Shown one piece after another: positions 38,789-50,925 of a stretch of DNA of 64,000 nt. The notes under the pieces were generated by a model that saw only the letters and a list, made by a program, of their open reading frames with translations, was not told the DNA's origin and ran no database searches. Source of the DNA: Paramecium sonneborni (taxonomy: Eukaryota; Ciliophora; Oligohymenophorea; Peniculida; Parameciidae); assembly GCA_905182985.1 (NCBI GenBank), contig CAJJDN010000002.1, forward strand, positions 216,767 to 280,766. The letters run 5' to 3'. Each line of letters starts with the position of its first letter. Position 1 is the stretch's first letter. Made by a program: the position numbers and the translations under genes.

Positions 38789-40772
38789 TCATTTTTTAAG
38801 CATACTTTCTTATATACGAGATAAAAAAGACTTTCTTGTTTTCAATTATTATTCTATTGGTATTCTATTAATAGTTTATTCAATTGATTTAACAATTTAA
38901 ATATTTTTCTCTCTTAGATTTTTAGAAATTTGTGATTATTCAATTGGCTGCTCATGTATTGTTGGTGCTTTGGATAAATTAGTTTCATAATCAGAAACTA
39001 ATGATTTAAGATTCTAATTAATTATGATATTTTATTTACCATCAATTCACCTTCATTAAAAATAGACTTTTTTTTTATTATTTATTATATTTAAAATCTC
39101 ATTTTATTTTCGATATCTTATGTCCCTTATAATGTTAATCTGGCAGTATTAATGCCTTCTAAATGTTCTTATTCTTTAGAAATATCAGAAATGATTTTCA
39201 TTATGTTTGAATGTGTTGCCACTCTTTAATGAGAATACTTTTGAAATTTTAATAATTTTTTCCCTACTAACATATCTGATTAACAAACTTTATCTAATTC
39301 TTCTTACAATTATATTTATTGCTTTACTGATTTCAAAGATTTAATTTAGTTTGCACTTTCAAATGATTATAAAACTTTCTATTAATAATATAGATCTAAT
39401 TCTTTTTTTGCTTTTAAAGATGAAAAAGTTTCAATCTCTCTTTATGGTAATCTCTTTAAAATTTAATCAATATCCGAAGTAAACTTAAGTGACTTGCTTT
39501 TTTTATGTGTTACTATGGAAATTCTATGTGAATTCTAAGGGGAAGGATTATTAGTAGTCTGTTTACTAATTTTTACATCATCCAAAGAATTAAAAGTTTT
39601 ACATTTTTCATGTTAACGGGGTGTATGTATATTAGATTGAATTGTTGTTTCTTATTCAGTTAATCGAACCAATAATTTCTTATTATAAATAGATTCATCT
39701 GGTTATTGTAAAATAGAATATAAATTTAAATTAATCTCTTTATTGTATTTTCTATAAAATCCTTCATTTATTTTAGTCCAATAATCATTGCTTGTATTAT
39801 CAATATGATGTTTATTAGATTAAGGAAAAAGAGGAGCCAAAATTTAATTCACTTCTTTTATTTCTATCAAGAATTGTCTATACTAAAAATTTTATAGAAA
39901 ATACTTTACTTTATTAAAATACTCAGAATATTTATCATCTATAAAAATAGACAAACCTATATTATTAGTTATTTGAGACAACCATTATGCCATTTTATAT
40001 GTTTCTAATAACTTATTATAATCGGATTGTAATTCATATATAAAACTAACAATATAGAGTGTCACAATTATCCATGATATTACTTTATAAAATTAGTCTT
40101 CTAATATTTTGAGATGATAATCTTAATTAATTATATCCATCAGAAGATATTAACATTCAGTTATGGCTTCATTATAATATGAAATAGCAGGCTCATATAA
40201 CTTAAATTAAAAATGCAGGTGTCCAACTAATAAGTTATACTAAAATTTAATTTTATTGAATCGAGAATCTTTATAATAACAAATTGGCTTCCAATAAAGT
40301 ACACATCGAACATCTTCATGTTACTTTGATAATGAAAATGTCAGCAATTAAATTTAAGAAAATCTATATAGAATATCCTTCAAATAAAACTTTTCTAATT
40401 AATTTCTTATCAATTTTTACTATATTCCTTTGCTTAGTTTTCTAACATTTCAATATAAAACAATAAGAATTGTTGTAACTTTCTCACTAAATGTAATTAA
40501 CTCTCTTATTTATTCCCTTCTCTAGAATATGATTTTAGAATCTTAATTAGACATACTATTCCTCTTCTTAGTAATTGTATTCGAATACGCCATCCTGTAT
40601 GCATAATTAATGATCTTTCAAATTCTTTGTTTATTAATGCAAATCCAGCTTTATATTTCCCCTAACCTATTGTTTTAATATTGCAAATACGTATAATCTT
40701 TGTTATCTCTATAATTTAATTTTAGAAATGATTTTCTTATATAATCGTTAACTATTTGGTATGACTTCTCAT
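38789..40772 (-). CDS. TPR-like plus coiled-coil protein of unknown function
   Basis: 643 residues, introns at 40395-40420 and 39014-39039, exact codon multiple. The N-terminus (MRSHTKQLTIIQEN, NIKTIGQGKYKAGFALINKE) leads into helical pairs with TPR character (YNLLVGHLHFQFKLYEPAIS, YYNEAITECQYLL). The second half is polar, then coiled coil (KSLKSVKQQIQLQEELDKVC, ISDISKEQEHLEGINTAR). It likely acts as a scaffold. Family not recognised. The gene is 31 bp upstream of the CHCH gene on the same strand. Confidence 0.75.
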
Positions 40773-41088
40773 AATATAAAAATTATAAAATCAAAAAATA
40801 TATTATTTTCCAGTTTTTAAATTATATATAATAGCAAAAGACTAAAAGGATAATGAATATTATGCTTTTCATCAAAAGTATAAAAATCATTTTCATTTAA
40901 TTATAGATAGTTGTATCAGAAAAAATATGTATTTATACATAGACTTAAATTATTTAATTTATGATAATAAATTAGTTCAATGTTTTTTTTTATATTAATA
41001 TTACAAAAAAATTGTCAAATTTATAAAAAAAAACAAAATTTAAAAAAGTGAAATTTTATGTTTAATTTTAGTAAATTATAAAAAATAA
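40773..41088. other. Intergenic DNA
   Basis: AT-rich spacer between two minus-strand genes; no gene or motif seen. Confidence 0.5.
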
Positions 41089-42856
41089 TCATTTATTATG
41101 TAGAGAGTTTTTCAATCTTGAAGTACTACTATAAATGTTTTGCTAATTTAACGAAGTTAAGGTATTAGCCCTTTCTTATAATGGTTTTGGTTATTAAACA
41201 TCTATTTAAGAAGAGATTCCATTATTATTATTAGTACCACTAAGCATCTAACTTAAAATTTCCTTAGTATATTTGAGTCTTTTAACCATTTAATTATTTT
41301 CACTTTCTAAAGCAGTGTTCAACATAAAGGTTGATTTAACTAATTCTTTATCAATATAAGTAACGACCTTTAATTATTAGGTTAGAATAATTTGAGAATT
41401 ATCATTAAAAATAACTTAGACAGTCTTATCTGACAATCTAAAAATGATAGCATGTTTAGCTTTCATCCATTTTTTAACATAAATTTGTTACCAAAACTAT
41501 TGATCAGTTTCACTAACAATTTCATTTTCAATTAAATATCCTTTAAAATGAATCATCAAAGTAGATTTTTTTTGCATGTCTGGACTTTGTTCTCTAAGAG
41601 TTCCTTCTTTTTCTTGACCATTTCTATCAAAATATATAAATTTGCTAAAATTAAATTAATATATTTACTCATCATTTAACATAAGCATTTTGGAACAATC
41701 ATTGAAAAAGACACCACATTATAAATTATTAAAAACATATCCTAATCCATATTTACTAGAATAATCAACCCTGAGAATAATAAAAATAATATATGTACCA
41801 TTTTTTAACATAGATTTATGGTTCTTAAATGACATAATTCTAATTAAGACAATTATCGATATTAGGACGTAGAGGAATTCTATCCATGCTAGCATATTAA
41901 GGACGTTATTTGAGATCAAGAGGACGTTTTTCAGTATTTTCAAATTTAGGTATACTGGTAGATTATTATTTTTGATACTATCTCATATATTATGAAGAAG
42001 GAGGACAAGCTAAAGTACTTAAAGGTAATAACTAAGGAATAAGACCATGAAAAAATTCATGATCTTAAATTTCTTGAAGTGTTAATCTTTTGGAGGGTTC
42101 AGTCACAAGAATCTTACTAATTAATTATCTTGCAGAATTGCTTATGATACTAGATTCAGGGAATTAATATGCATTCATTTTGATTCTTCTATAAGTAGTT
42201 TTTACATCAGTTGTTTCAAAAGGAGGTTTACCAATTAATAGAGTATATGCAATTACACCAAATGACCATATATCTACTTCAAAACTATGACCATTTTTAG
42301 ATTCAAGAATTTCAGGTGCAATATAATTTGGAGTTCCACAAACTGTACGTTTTCTTTCACCTTCAAATTCTATTAAAGTGGCTAAACCAAAATCTCCTAA
42401 TTTGACTTCCATTTTATCAGATAAAAATAGATTTCCTAATTTTAAATCTCTATGAATAACTTTATGCTTATGTAAATATTGAAGTGCAATTAATATTTAC
42501 ATTAGATAACATTAAACTTCAAGTTCAGTTAATCTTTTTCTTCTTTTAAGTAATTCATTCATAGTTTGATTAGTACATAATTCCAATAATATATACACAT
42601 TTTCATCATCTTCAAAATATCTATGGAATCCAACAATATTTTGATGTTGAAGGCTTCTATGTATTTTTATTTCTGACATTAATTTTTATCTAGCTCTTGA
42701 TCTTGTAAGACTTGCTTTGCTTATAATTTTACTAGCATATGATTATTCTGCATGTTAAAATTCATAGCATTTAGCAAAGCCTCCCTTACCCAAGAATTTA
42801 CCTTTAACATATTGACGCACAGTTTTATCCTTACAAATTTCCTCTACAATATCCAT
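41089..42856 (-). CDS. PLK: Polo-like kinase
   Basis: 579 residues. Kinase domain: [13 protein letters not shown] (P-loop), SKIISKASL (VAIK-type Lys), [13 protein letters not shown] (catalytic loop), [13 protein letters not shown], then [11 protein letters not shown] with [16 protein letters not shown]. After a linker come Polo boxes: [19 protein letters not shown] and [11 protein letters not shown] in box 1, with [12 protein letters not shown] and [18 protein letters not shown] after it. An intron at 41771-41798 ends in CAG and must be removed to give KKWVDYSS. Polo kinases control mitosis, cytokinesis and basal-body duplication. Spliced length is exactly 580 codons. Confidence 0.93.
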
Positions 42857-42882
42857 TTTTTTTTTAACGATTAAATTTAATA

Positions 42883-43970
42883 TCAGAATTTATAATCATT
42901 AGGTCTCACCAACAATGCTTCATGATTCCACTCTTTCATATGTTCTATAACTTAATTTATCATCCCTCTAAATCCTAATTTATGATTATCAGTATTGCTT
43001 AAAAACTATCTATAATTTTTATTGTTAGATTCTCCATTAAATAGATTTATTATTGGTTTTACGCACATTTAAGTTGATCCCTTACAACCATTAGCTCTTT
43101 TTTGTTCTACAAACTCTGCATAATACTTTATTAAAATATCAAATACATACTTCTAATATCTCTTTTCTATTGTAATTTTGATTTTATTCTCCATAATATC
43201 GTCTATCAAAATCACTAAATATCCATGGATTCTCATGAGCTGTACGACCAATCATTATTCCATCTACATTTGGTAATACTTATTCAATATGCTCAGTACA
43301 TTTTATACCACCATTCAAACTAAATGTAATTTAAGGAAACTCTTTCTTTAATTAATAAACTAATTAATTGATCATTAATACCCCATTCATATTTTAAAGG
43401 TGGAACTGTTCTATTTTCATGTGGATTCAAACCTTTTAAATATGCTTTACGAGCATGCATTATAAAATGATTCACTTCTCCTTCTTTATTAACTATTTCT
43501 ATAAAATCTCTAACAAACTAATATGTGTCCAAATTATCAACTCCAAGTCTACATTTAACAGTACATGGTATTTTTACAGCTTCTTTCATTCTTTTCATAC
43601 ATTTTGCTACTAAATGTGGCTCTTTCATTAAACAAGCACCAAATGCTCCATCTTATACCCTCTCAGAAGGACATCCTATATTAAGATTTATTTCATCAAA
43701 GCCTGCCTATTCAACTATTTAAGCAGCCTTAGCCAATTTTTCAGGATCATTACCTCCCAATTAACAAACAACTGGATGTTCAACTTAAGAATAGTCTAAT
43801 ACAAGTGGAAATGGCTTCAAAATTCGACTTAAATTAATAGCATTTTCATGAATCATCTCTGTATATAGTACACAATTCTTTGTTAGAAGTCGAAAGAACA
43901 CTCTAAAGTGTTCATAAGTAATATCAATCATAGGGGCAATAGAAATTTTATGTCTAAATGCTTACTCCAT
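42883..43970 (-). CDS. tRNA-dihydrouridine synthase, DusA-like (two frame slips)
   Basis: FMN enzyme reducing tRNA uridines. Seen: [33 protein letters not shown] with the FGACLM strand, VKCRLGVDN, then [49 protein letters not shown], and the C-terminal helix with [10 protein letters not shown]. The active Cys is in the INLNIGCPS block. Motifs match the DusA clade best. Two single-base excesses (in AAAGAAAG near 43362, and near 43162) break the frame; length modulo 3 fits both. An alternative ATG at 44009 would overlap the divergent gene's ATG, so I chose the internal one. Confidence 0.85.
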
Positions 43971-44007
43971 AAATAATTTAATAATGTAATCTATTCGTAA
44001 ATAGCGC

Positions 44008-46277
44008 ATGAATAAAATCATGCAAGTTTAAGGTGAAGTTGGACAACATAAAGGATTTAAAGCTATAAAAATTGTATCAAATGCTCATGAACTCCTCAGA
44101 AAAAGTAAATCACTTACAAATTGTATTGGTGATTTAGCCATACAAGATATAACTAAAAAACTGCTTCAAGATTAATTTAACTCTATTAAAAGTTATGATA
44201 TCCCTAAAAGTGAAGACAAAACAGGTGTTTAATTTAAATCAGTTCATAGTATGTATGATCTATAATCATTAAAAATGACAAAATTATACAAAAAAAATCA
44301 AAGAAATGAGATTGAAAAGCAAGTTAGATCATAAATAGCTAAAGAGCCAGATAAATAATTACTACTATCTGAAATATATGAACAATTGGAAGATAATTCT
44401 GATGGTGAAGTTCTTAAAAGGAAATAAAACATAAAAGAAGAATCATTAGCAACTCAATCAAAAGAATATGATGATTCTAAAGACTAATTGACAGATCTTA
44501 AATAATGGACAAAAAAAATGAAGGAATAAAAAAAGAAGTTATAAAATAAAAAAGAAGAAAATGAAACAGTAGTACCTCCAAGAAGTAAAGAAAGGGCTTT
44601 AACTGAAATAAAGAAACCTTTAGTTCGTTAATAGGGAACACAACATTTGTAAATTAATTAATCAAATTCTCCTACAAATTCTTCAAATACTCCTAAATCC
44701 TATAAGGATATAATGAAAAATGCAATATCTAAAGCTAAATAACTAAAAAGTTTAAATGAAGATTTAAGTGTTGAGCGATCTGTTGAATAATATCTTTAAA
44801 AAGCATCCACAGTAGCATTGAACGAATTAAAAGAGATTGGAGAATTAAATGTTGATGAGGAATAAGGCCTTTCTACCAATTTTGATTACACAAATGAAGA
44901 TATCTAAAGAATGTATAATACACTTGTTAAAGTTCAAATGTCTTAATTTAAATCTGAAGCAGAAAAAGCTAAATTTTATAAAAAATAAACTTAATTAATA
45001 GCAAATAAATTAATCTAAAAAATTAAACAAAATGAATCAATCATTGATGCAAGAGTTACAACTTAAGAAAAACTGAGATTAGAAACACATGATTTTCATG
45101 ATAAACTATCTCAAATCAAATAGTTGTCTTAATAATTGCAACAAGAAATACAGGATATGAAAGATACTAAATCATCTAATAGTGTTATTAAATCTCGTAT
45201 GTCTTTAGTCAACTAATTAATGAGTTAATAAAACAAAGAAAAAGAGTTATTATAAGATTTAAATGTTTTAAAAGAGAGCCGTATAGCATATAAGCATAAA
45301 ATTATTTTTAATAAGAAAACTTTAGAATAAATAGATTCGGATATTTAAATTAAAAAAAAAGAAAATAAAAATTTAAAAAAATGTCTAATCAACTTCTATT
45401 TCCAAGTTTTAAAAAATGGTTAAGATGTTAGAAATACTGGAATAGCATGGGTAATATCAAGATTAAATTTTCTAAATGAGAAATCTACATATTAAAGTTT
45501 TCCAGAATATTTAGATTAAAAAGCAAAAGAATATTTACTATAAGTATAATTAATATTTAATAAAGAAAGCCACTATGTTATAAGAAATAGAACAGTTAGA
45601 AAAAGAATTAAGTGAATCTTTTAAATAATATAAATAAGAATAATCCCTTGATAATAGTTTAGCAATCTTACAATAAAGCTTATCTCATAACGATTCTTTA
45701 GAGATATCATCTTTACCTTCTATATTTCCTTATGATAGCAATAAATTATCAGCCATAGATCTTACATAGGCAAGATAAGAAGCAACTAAAAGTAGTCGAA
45801 ATACTTATCAACTTGAAAAATTAGGTCCGATTACTTTAGGCTTAACAAGCGAAGATGTTGAAAATTTAGAGAATATGTTAACTCGATTAAATTAAAAAAA
45901 TTTACCTGTGACTAATGGAACTCTTATTTATAGAGAAACTCAAAAAAGAATTAAACAACATCTAAAATAATAAGGATCTATGGATGTCTCTCAAATTAAT
46001 GATTCATCAACTATATTAAAAGAATAAGCCATTCATTCTTATGATAAATGCAATTCTTAATTAAACAAGATAAAACTAAAAGTATATCTAATAATAAATT
46101 AAGCTTTTGCACTTGGATGATGAATAGGTATCTAGAATTGTAAAAGAATTTGACTATAAGAATTATAGTAAACGATTTAGTATAGATCCAATAACTGTAA
46201 TCTCTTGTTTAGTTGGGGGAGTAAGATGTGATAGAGAGATTGTTAAATAGGGAATGAAGAAAACTCATTATGATTGA
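44008..46277 (+). CDS. Coiled-coil protein, 741 residues
   Basis: Starts MNKIMQVQGEVGQHKGFKA. Two 22-nt introns, 45544-45565 and 46082-46103, both end in AAG. With them the frame is exactly 742 codons; without them it stops at TGA early. N-terminal helical region (HELLRKSKSLTNCIGDLA), then Ser/Lys linker, long coils (IQKIKQNESIIDARVTTQEK, LEQIDSDIQIKKKENK) and a C-terminal block LDDEQVSRIVKEFDYKNYSK, then GGVRCDREIVKQG. Family not recognised; probably cytoskeletal. The 3' end from 46084 recurs at 47378-47571. Confidence 0.8.
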
Positions 46278-46483
46278 AATTAGAGTACTTGATTACATTT
46301 GAATTTAAATAAACAAACATCAATTTTCATTTAGAAAACTATTATGAAAATTTAATCAGCTCCATAATTCATCATCTTATTTTTATTTAATCTTTCTTTA
46401 TTAAGGAATAAGTTAATTATTAGATTTAGAAGTTTCGAAAATCAATTTGCTTATGAATTTCTTAATTTTTTTAATTAGGGGAT

Positions 46484-47376
46484 TCATATTTTATTTTTAA
46501 GGTGGTTTTTTTATATCATAGCCATAAAAGTTGTTTTGCAATTTCCTCCGGATGAATCTTCTAATAATCTAGTTTTTTTAGAATCTCTGTATGGAATATA
46601 AGATTTCAGTTATTTTTCTTCAGTTAATGCAGAAATATCATTTACTAAAGCAGAAAGAGATTTATTAATTTTTTTTTGATTCTTCTAAACAAATACCTGT
46701 AGCTCCTGTGACTCATACTCTTTCACTACCAGCTAAATCTACTAAATTTAATTTTCCAACTCTTGCTCTTTTACCTTCAATTGTTTCTTCTATTTACTCA
46801 ACTGGTATTATAAAAACAGCATGACTTCTTGATGATTTATTGTAAATATCTAATAATTTTAATTTGTTTAAATTAAAATGATAATTTAAAGTAAATCAAA
46901 ATTTTGATAAATAATTTTAATACAAATAATTTATTAATTTTTGAATTGAATGACAAATAAATTATAGGAATATTTTATAATATATAATTGTAGTATTGAA
47001 TTAACAATATCATTCATTCTGGTGCTTGCAGTAACTCTTTTAGCATTACCTCTACCCATAAATTAATAAATTTCAGGTGGAAAACAAACAGCCCATTCTG
47101 ATAAATTTTCAACAAAAACTCCTCTTTTTTTATCTTCTCTAATATTTAACAATTAATGATCAGATCAAAGAAGATCTCTAATAGATTCATTATAAATTTA
47201 TAAATATGATGCTCTAACCATGAATGTAGTACTAGAATTAGATTTTATTTAAATGTGGGTAAAAATACTATGAAGTGATCGTGGTATGATTCCTAATTAA
47301 TCAGAATTGGGAGTAAATGAAAATCCATGCATAGTGTAAGTTCTTCCAGTTTCTGTCTAACCATAAGCCATAATGG
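46484..47376 (-). pseudogene. Kinesin motor, partial copy interrupted by the 170-bp insert
   Basis: Same kinesin sequence as 47778-48500 but cut by the N at 47377 and interrupted between TRMND and KSSRSH by the 170-bp element. The insert length is not a multiple of 3 and it falls in the switch I motif, so this version cannot encode a motor. It represents the unexcised form of the locus, not a second gene. Confidence 0.8.
46838..47007. mobile_element. Retained internal eliminated sequence (IES), 170 bp
   Basis: Present only in copy 1. Left edge TATTGTAAAT, right edge TTAACAATA, so both ends read TATTGT inward, close to the Paramecium IES end consensus TAYAGYNR (one mismatch each at the fourth base). 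Flanked by TA on both sides (46838-46839 and 47008-47009). The other copy retains exactly one TA (48132-48133), the expected product of precise PiggyMac-type excision. The content is A/T-rich with no ORF of note. It interrupts the kinesin switch I codons. IESs are unique, single-copy descendants of Tc1/mariner elements. Confidence 0.88.
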
Positions 47377-47377
47377 N

Positions 47378-48500
47378 ATATCTAATAATAAATTAAGCTT
47401 TTGCACTTGGATGATGAATAGGTATCTAGAATTGTAAAAGAATTTGACTATAAGAATTATAGTAAACGATTTAGTATAGATCCAATAACTGTAATCTCTT
47501 GTTTAGTTGGGGGAGTAAGATGTGATAGAGAGATTGTTAAATAGGGAATGAAGAAAACTCATTATGATTGAAATTAGAGTACTTGATTACATTTGAATTT
47601 AAATAAACAAACATCAATTTTCATTTAGAAAACTATTATGAAAATTTAATCAGCTCCATAATTCATCATCTTATTTTTATTTAATCTTTCTTTATTAAGG
47701 AATAAGTTAATTATTAGATTTAGAAGTTTCGAAAATCAATTTGCTTATGAATTTCTTAATTTTTTTAATTAGGGGATTCATATTTTATTTTTAAGGTGGT
47801 TTTTTTATATCATAGCCATAAAAGTTGTTTTGCAATTTCCTCCGGATGAATCTTCTAATAATCTAGTTTTTTTAGAATCTCTGTATGGAATATAAGATTT
47901 CAGTTATTTTTCTTCAGTTAATGCAGAAATATCATTTACTAAAGCAGAAAGAGATTTATTAATTTTTTTTTGATTCTTCTAAACAAATACCTGTAGCTCC
48001 TGTGACTCATACTCTTTCACTACCAGCTAAATCTACTAAATTTAATTTTCCAACTCTTGCTCTTTTACCTTCAATTGTTTCTTCTATTTACTCAACTGGT
48101 ATTATAAAAACAGCATGACTTCTTGATGATTTATCATTCATTCTGGTGCTTGCAGTAACTCTTTTAGCATTACCTCTACCCATAAATTAATAAATTTCAG
48201 GTGGAAAACAAACAGCCCATTCTGATAAATTTTCAACAAAAACTCCTCTTTTTTTATCTTCTCTAATATTTAACAATTAATGATCAGATCAAAGAAGATC
48301 TCTAATAGATTCATTATAAATTTATAAATATGATGCTCTAACCATGAATGTAGTACTAGAATTAGATTTTATTTAAATGTGGGTAAAAATACTATGAAGT
48401 GATCGTGGTATGATTCCTAATTAATCAGAATTGGGAGTAAATGAAAATCCATGCATAGTGTAAGTTCTTCCAGTTTCTGTCTAACCATAAGCCATAATGG
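47378..48500. repeat. Second copy of N-junction duplication (insert-free)
   Basis: Starts inside the last intron of the 44008-46277 gene and repeats its final exon to TGA (47378-47571), then the kinesin 3' half. At 48132-48133 a single TA stands where copy 1 carries TA plus 170 bp. Confidence 0.9.
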
Positions 48501-48912
48501 TGGAATTATATCCCTTGTATAGGTATTCCATAGAGTACTAGTGTGTAGAATTGACAGATTGGGCAGCAGTAGTCTCATATACTTCAAGTTAAGTGCTCTC
48601 TTAATCATAAACATAATCAAATGTAAATTAATGGCTAAAGCTTCAAAATCTTCATCATGAACCGTTTCAATAGCATGATAATCAAAGATACACAGTTATT
48701 AATTATCTGGTGCTGCTTATAACTTTTGTTTAAGTAATAATACACTTATAGTTGATATAAATTTGCCTTCTATGATTTCTCTAGCTATTGGTAGTCTAGC
48801 TCTTATGACAACTCTAAGATTTTCATTTGAACCGTCTTTATCTCTAGGTTTCAAATAAATGTCTTAACAATAATAATATAAAAAATAAACAATATTATAA
48901 ATCAGGAATCAT
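47778..48912 (-). CDS. Kinesin-family motor domain protein with degenerate P-loop
   Basis: About 368 residues, essentially a motor core. Seen: [57 protein letters not shown] at the P-loop (canonical GQTGTGKT), [23 protein letters not shown] (switch I), [12 protein letters not shown] (switch II), [13 protein letters not shown] and [10 protein letters not shown], then a stop soon after with no neck or tail. An intron 48863-48890 ends in AAG. Two frame slips cancel: one T missing near 48625, and a nine-base T run at 47963-47971 where eight are needed. The P-loop Lys is Arg, so ATP use is doubtful. The gene may be decaying. Confidence 0.8.
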
Positions 48913-49078
48913 TATAAGTTAATCATAGAATAGAATAGAAGAACTCAAAAAAATAACTTTAAATAGCATAATTACAAAACATTTATTTAATAAATTTTTT
49001 ATTAAGCTTTGTAAAAATGATTTTTTTATATTTTAAAGAATGGATAAGAAGTTGGTGTATCATAATTATTATTAAATT

Positions 49079-50925
49079 TCATTTATTTTTTTGTAATATC
49101 TTTTTACTTAGAAAGTATCCACCTGTCAATGTAAAAGCTAGAAGTGAAATAACACTAAATATTTCAAGAATAGGTAAACTATTTTATTTTTTCAATTATC
49201 GAATCTAAAATTCTGAATAACCAAATGGACTAAAAAAGTAAATTAAGATTGGAATACTTTTAATGCAAAATATCATTTACTTAATGAATTTAGGTCCAAA
49301 ATGATGCTTGATCATCATATTAAGATATGGGAATAAGTTAAGCAGTTTCAAAAGTGCAGTTTTAATCTATAAGTAAAAAGTCTATAATGCTTAACCTTCT
49401 TTTTTCTATTTATTATTCAGCTTCAATTTAATCATATAAACTTATAGCATAAGTCTTATTTTATATGGTAGTAATAATGAGTGGGAGATTGACAAATAGT
49501 TTTTCAAGTTAACCCTTAAAGATAAAAAATATAATTTACATGTTTAATTCTAGTAACAATAGCAATATGAAAAACTTTTCTATCAATATTTTTTTAAACA
49601 GAAGACCAAGAATCTTTTCTATTTTGTTCTTTAAAAGAATCTGATAATTTAATTTCAATCCCAATATAACACAACAACTTGTAGGCTTCTTTGTAATTAA
49701 AAAAGGAAAAGGCACTTGGATATCATGATTTGAATACTTCCACATTGCCAACCATTGGTTTAAGGTTATATCTTATTCCTATGGATAATATTAATTTAGA
49801 TTAGGAAAATTAGTTCTATACATCACTGGATAAAATATATCATCAAATTATTTTTGACCGATAGTATTGTTCTTTTATTATATAGAATTGGATCTGATTT
49901 CGAATATTTATCTCAATTTAGATAAAGCAATCTCACTCAATTCTACAGTTTGACCAGCGTCCTAATCAAATATTAATCTAATTGCTTTTAAATTAATACT
50001 CATTTGTAAACATACTTTCATCTAAAGTTAAATCATCTCTATATCTAAAAAAACGTAATATAGTCCAACAGATTTAAATCTTCATTAATTCAATTCCTCT
50101 TTTTTATAATGCTATAAATCCTTCTAAAGTGATCACTCTTTTATTTGAATTATCATGTAATTCTTCTTCTATCATATCTTTTATTCCAGCAATATCACTA
50201 TAATCTAATTATCTCTTAAACACTTTTTTTTAAAACTTTTCTAACTCTGTATCACTCCATACACCATCTCCATCTCTATCACAAATTCTAAAAATTCTAG
50301 TTAATGCCTTCTTGAATCCTTCTGTTAATGATTTTTCTGCTATACTATAAATTGGAGCTAAAGGATAAAGAAATGATCTCTAAGCACAATTTATTACATC
50401 ATATATTCCCTACTTTTTTGAAGATGAACATTCTATTCCCATTTCAACTGACTATATTAATTCAATTTAATACGTTGAAGTCTTTCACTAATTGTTTAAT
50501 AACTTTGAAAATCCTATGATAATCTTTATCCTCTTCCTAACCTAATAAATCTAGTTTGTTTCCTACTATTATTACAGGTTATTTATATCCTTTATCTCTT
50601 AATTCCTTTAACCAAAATCTCTTTAATCTTTCACTTGATCCATCATCATCAATTGCGTACATTAACAAAATCACATCAGCAATCGAAATCTCTTCAGGTA
50701 ATTAATGTGGAGCACATTTCGTATCTATCAAAATTGTTATACATTCAGGATGATTAAGAATATTTAATGGTATGTTAATTGGTGGATGTTTATCTTATAA
50801 ACATTCTTAGTTTGAAATTTAATTTAATATTGCTGATACAAATGACGATTTACCAACACCACCTTATATTTATCTAATTTCTTACTATCTCCTATTAATA
50901 CAAGTTTGAAATCTCTTTTCTTCAT
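49079..50925 (-). CDS. MIRO: Miro, mitochondrial Rho-type GTPase with EF-hands and tail anchor
   Basis: 567 residues, six introns, exact 568 codons. GTPase 1: KLVLIGDSGVGKSSFVSA (P-loop, created by splicing 50863-50885), VIIVGNKLDLL (NKxD), ECSSSK. Then FKKALTRIFRICDRDGDGVWSD (EF-hand), Miro linker WTILRFFRYRDDLTLDE, second EF/LM region with WLAMWNAFSFFNYKEA, a GTPase-like C-terminal domain and a tail anchor FSVISLLAFTLTGGYFL + SKKILQKNK. Introns: 50863-50885, 49715-49737 and 49515-49539 end in AAG; 50452-50473, 49978-49999 and 49230-49257 end in TAG. Miro links mitochondria to motors and controls their shape. Confidence 0.94.

Larger units (their letters stand above)
46084..47376. repeat. 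First copy of N-junction duplication (contains an extra 170 bp)
   Basis: Bases 46084-47376 recur at 47378-48500, joined by a single N at 47377. Offset is 1,294 up to 46838 and 1,124 after 47008, because this copy has 170 bp that the other lacks. The rest looks identical. Like the 1977 junction, this is an unmerged contig overlap, here between an insert-bearing and an insert-free version. Confidence 0.9.

Noticed and set aside
48537..48565. AAG-ended intron inside the kinesin insert between NST and GYNST
   Set aside because: The sequence is already in frame unspliced and removing it would break the frame; treated as a loop insertion.
49017..49208. Plus-strand hydrophobic ORF
   Set aside because: Antisense to the Miro tail anchor, which is supported by spliced frame and family pattern.
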